Shown here: positions 46,853 through 49,349 of the stretch, piece by piece | Layout of the letters: the number at the start of each line of letters is the position of its first letter | Position numbering within the stretch: position 1 is the stretch's first letter | Source of the DNA: a virus | Virus record (IMG/VR): IMGVR_UViG_3300035698_005639 | Coordinates: 1-49,349 of that record | Strand: one strand, 5' to 3' | DNA length: 49,349 nt | Made by a program: the position numbers and the translations under genes | Notes under the pieces: model-generated | Database searches by the model: none | What the model saw: the letters and a program-made list of their open reading frames with translations, nothing else | Told to the model about the DNA's origin: nothing

Positions 46853-47065
46853 TTAAAGAGTTCTAATCAGCCAGACACCTATTCCGATAGCAACTGGTAT
46901 AGCGCCGCCGATAAGTCCCCAGACGCCTGATTTCACTTTTAATGATGTTATCTCATTGCTCATTTTGTCCATGCGTGCATCAAGTTTTTCATAACTATTG
47001 CCAAGACGCTCAAGCTCTTTAAGAACATATTTACTCCATTCATTCCAGTCGTTTTCAGGAGGCAT
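46853..47065 (-). CDS. Coiled-coil protein with C-terminal membrane anchor (XhlA-like)
   Basis: 70 residues from ATG 47065 behind GGCAGGAAG. Coiled coil (YVLKELERLGNSYEKLDARMDK), then a membrane helix GVWGLIGGAIPVAIGIGVWL. This matches small XhlA/holin-accessory proteins next to phage lysins. Confidence 0.6.
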   Translation of the reverse strand: MPPENDWNEWSKYVLKELERLGNSYEKLDARMDKMSNEITSLKVKSGVWGLIGGAIPVAIGIGVWLIRTL

Positions 47066-47243
47066 TTTCTTCCTGCCTTTGTTTGTATGGACAGTTATCA
47101 CACATATTGTCAGTCAGTTTTTCTGTTAATTTCCGAAGGTGTACGATGTTTTCTTGTGTGCTGTTATCACTGCGCCTTCTGTTGAATAATCGGCCATTGT
47201 TGCCTAATAAACGCATTAACCTTGTGGGTAAACTAATTTCCAT
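47055..47243 (-). CDS. Small basic protein
   Basis: 62 residues. MEISLPTRLMRLLGNNGRLFN, NIVHLRKLTEKLTDNM, CDNCPYK: basic with one CxxC. Overlaps the anchor-protein gene. No domain recognised. Confidence 0.45.
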   Translation of the reverse strand: MEISLPTRLMRLLGNNGRLFNRRRSDNSTQENIVHLRKLTEKLTDNMCDNCPYKQRQEENAS

Positions 47244-47244
47244 A

Positions 47245-49349
47245 TTATTGTCCCGACTTAGCCTTTACTCGGACGTTGTATTTTTTTCCTACACCAACAG
47301 AGATAGTGTCCCCATCAACACCGCCCCAACCCGCGAATGTTCGCCAATCTGTACCATTCGTGAATCTGTCATAAACACCATTCGTATTGACATAATATCC
47401 ACTCAAAGAATCCTGTACGACATATTCCGTATAGCTTGGATTGCTATTAGTATTTACAACCATAATCATGAGGCTGTCTACAGGGAACGATACCACCGGA
47501 GCGAGCGGTGCATTCGCATTAGTATAAGATGAGTCAGCAGCCGAATAATCACCGTCAAGGGTACCGCCTGAGATTTTAATCGCTATCTGATAAGCGGTAT
47601 TTGCCGATAGTCCGGAAATCGTTATAGAATCAACATTTGCCGCAACCGTTTCAAGTGTGGTGGAATCCGACATATCAATGACGAGGAAATTGGTTTCGCT
47701 GAGGGTGTTATCTGTCCAGCTAATATGCAGGGAGGCCGCATAAGTCGAGGTATCGACAACCACGCTTGACGGCACCTGTTCGGTATAGTTCGTGCCCCAC
47801 AATTCAAGCGAGACCGAGGTATAGCCAAACATTTCGTAGTCGGTCGGTGTTGAATTAAGCGAATCCTCGCGTGACATAACAACAAATCTGAAAGTATCTC
47901 CGAAATACACCTTTGCCGTATCAATACCGGCGGCGTTAAAATATATGGTCTGGCTGGTTTCGTCGAGTGAGGATGTCGTAAAATTCTCAATAAGCGTCAC
48001 TCCGTCATACATTCCACTCACTTGCCAGCCGTCAAAATGGGTAAAATCTCCCGTGTCCAGAGTGCCATCAAAACTTGATGAAACGATTATCAAATTAAAA
48101 TCAGTGTCGGTTAAATCGTCATTGTCGGTAAATTTGAACATAATAGAATCCGGTTCGTAGGGTGACGCGGCTAAGGTTATGCCAAAGAATGATCGGTATA
48201 TCTTATAAATCGTGCCGCCTGTAGTCATACCTGTAACGTATGCGCTTAATTCGTCGTCTGCCGAAGTCGCATCACGGGCGTTGGCAAACGCGAAGTCCTG
48301 CTTATGTAAAGTTCCCGACAGTGTTCCCGAAATTGAGCCAGTCATAGCAGACGGCGCGGTATCAATGGTAAGCCATGTCCACGCTGACCATACGTTATCT
48401 GCGTTTCTGGCGGCCACACCCACCTTGTAAGACGTGTCTAACTCAAGAGTGGTACTTGACCCCACTGTAACGGTATCGCCCCATGCGGCGAATGTCTTGA
48501 CGCTCACAGCCGTTGTGGTGTCCGTTCCCGTCCAGTACACCGTATCTGTCCCGGTATAAACAAGGCGAATTCCCACCTCTACGGTTGAGGCATTACTGCC
48601 CTCGTCAAAGCCAAGCCAGAAGCGATATTGACTTACGCCATTTGTTTTATAATTCACCGGAGGCGATACTGCGGTATAAAGCGAATCAATATTTGATACC
48701 CATTGCGTTCCGGCACTGTCAACCACTACGTTATAATAATATTGAGTGTTGCTCGTCAGTCCGGTAATGGTGATGGATGCATCAGTCACGGGGGAAACAT
48801 AGGCAATGGTATTGCTATTCTCGTCCATAATCATAACCGAGTCAACGGTTGCCGAATGATTCACAGTCCAGGATGCCAGCATTGAAGCCGAGTCAGGAGC
48901 AGACAAGCCGAAAAGCGCGGGTGTTGAAGGCGTTGAAAGCGTTGAAAGTGTATCATAGTTCGACGCCCAACGAGTCCCTAAGCTGTCAACTATCACTTGC
49001 ATTATATATTCAGTGTTGCCAACTAATCCCGAAACGGTTGTGCTGGCAGCGGTAACGGGACTTATATATTTAAATGTCGAAGTCCCACTGCTAATCATCA
49101 CCGAGTCAACGGTACCTGAATGATTTGGCGTCCATGCTGTTTTTATTGATGACCATGTCGGGTCGGACATTGCAAAATCTATTGGTTTCGAAGTCGTCAA
49201 ATATGTGACAGTTAAACTGGGTCTTTTAAGCGCATCAGTTACATAGTCAGACGAGTAATACATATAAGCATTGTCAAGTGCATCGTCTGTTTTTAGCAAC
49301 ATACCATGATTTGTATAAGTCCCATCAATCCAGCCCTGCACAAGAGATA
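47245..49349 (-). CDS. Tail appendage protein with fibronectin-like repeats (5' end cut by window)
   Basis: Open from the window edge: at least 701 codons, no true start visible. The first about 50 residues (VQGWIDGTYTNHGMLL, then YYSSDYVTDALKRPSLTVTY) look like the end of a DNRLRE-type module. Then repeated fibronectin type III-like domains (DSVMI, SPVT, TEYIMQVIVDS.G), a beta-rich middle and another pair near the C-terminus. These features suit a surface-exposed tail tip or fibre, or a secreted adhesin. No transmembrane segment. Confidence 0.75.
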   Translation of the reverse strand, partial: SLVQGWIDGTYTNHGMLLKTDDALDNAYMYYSSDYVTDALKRPSLTVTYLTTSKPIDFAMSDPTWSSIKTAWTPNHSGTVDSVMISSGTSTFKYISPVTAASTTVSGLVGNTEYIMQVIVDSLGTRWASNYDTLSTLSTPSTPALFGLSAPDSASMLASWTVNHSATVDSVMIMDENSNTIAYVSPVTDASITITGLTSNTQYYYNVVVDSAGTQWVSNIDSLYTAVSPPVNYKTNGVSQYRFWLGFDEGSNASTVEVGIRLVYTGTDTVYWTGTDTTTAVSVKTFAAWGDTVTVGSSTTLELDTSYKVGVAARNADNVWSAWTWLTIDTAPSAMTGSISGTLSGTLHKQDFAFANARDATSADDELSAYVTGMTTGGTIYKIYRSFFGITLAASPYEPDSIMFKFTDNDDLTDTDFNLIIVSSSFDGTLDTGDFTHFDGWQVSGMYDGVTLIENFTTSSLDETSQTIYFNAAGIDTAKVYFGDTFRFVVMSREDSLNSTPTDYEMFGYTSVSLELWGTNYTEQVPSSVVVDTSTYAASLHISWTDNTLSETNFLVIDMSDSTTLETVAANVDSITISGLSANTAYQIAIKISGGTLDGDYSAADSSYTNANAPLAPVVSFPVDSLMIMVVNTNSNPSYTEYVVQDSLSGYYVNTNGVYDRFTNGTDWRTFAGWGGVDGDTISVGVGKKYNVRVKAKSGQ

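Noticed and set aside
1-49349. tRNA genes
   Set aside because: No T-loop-like GGTTCRANYCC with matching stems was noticed by eye; a tRNA scan would settle it.

Overview
The window is a 49 kb piece of a tailed double-stranded DNA bacteriophage (Caudoviricetes) or closely related prophage. Every gene I accept is on the minus strand, so the genome reads from right to left. Portal, terminase, scaffold, capsid, connector and tail-tube genes identify it as a phage, and long-tube tail genes make a siphovirus-like particle most likely. Lipoproteins, several Sec signal peptides and a LysM lipoprotein point to a Gram-negative host; the host cannot be named from the sequence. I found no integrase, tRNA, rRNA, CRISPR array or insertion sequence. 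Both window ends cut a gene.

Layout in transcription order. 49349-47245: the end of the tail module, a cut fibronectin-like appendage protein. 47243-43662: lysis and envelope module, with an M15 peptidase, small membrane proteins, a phosphoesterase and a LysM lipoprotein, closed by two tandem terminators. 43415-30139: early region of small overlapping genes starting at a consensus promoter. It includes two small HTH proteins, a Gam-like nuclease inhibitor, a Rad52-family annealing protein, a RusA resolvase, an SF2 helicase, an SPPF-type DNA methyltransferase and many zinc-ribbon proteins. 30129-27508: a broken cytosine methyltransferase, a second consensus promoter, a PD-(D/E)XK nuclease and a replication-initiator-like protein. 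27511-20654: a block of small paralogous genes, zinc proteins and small exported proteins. 20603-13245: ParB-like protein, an intact C5-cytosine methyltransferase, TerS, TerL, a PGDYG protein, portal, scaffold and major capsid protein. 13204-7769: an unusual accessory block inside the head module, in which four of six proteins carry classical Sec signal peptides. 7769-1: connector, MuF-like head protein, head-tail joining proteins and two tandem tail-tube paralogues.

The most striking gene is the MuF-family head protein at 5065-7257. A 156-residue mini-intein splits its most conserved motif, and its C-terminus carries a phosphatidylinositol-kinase-like domain. Two small AT-rich genes follow it, one with an HExxH metalloprotease motif. 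This resembles a head-packaged effector. Other notable features are a UGA codon inside the catalytic Pro-Cys motif of the second cytosine methyltransferase, two dispersed paralogous families (a helical module ending in SFKxPxP and a Cys-rich protein), and recurring short repeats covering ribosome binding site and start codon. The repeats suggest that the early region was assembled from small mobile gene cassettes.
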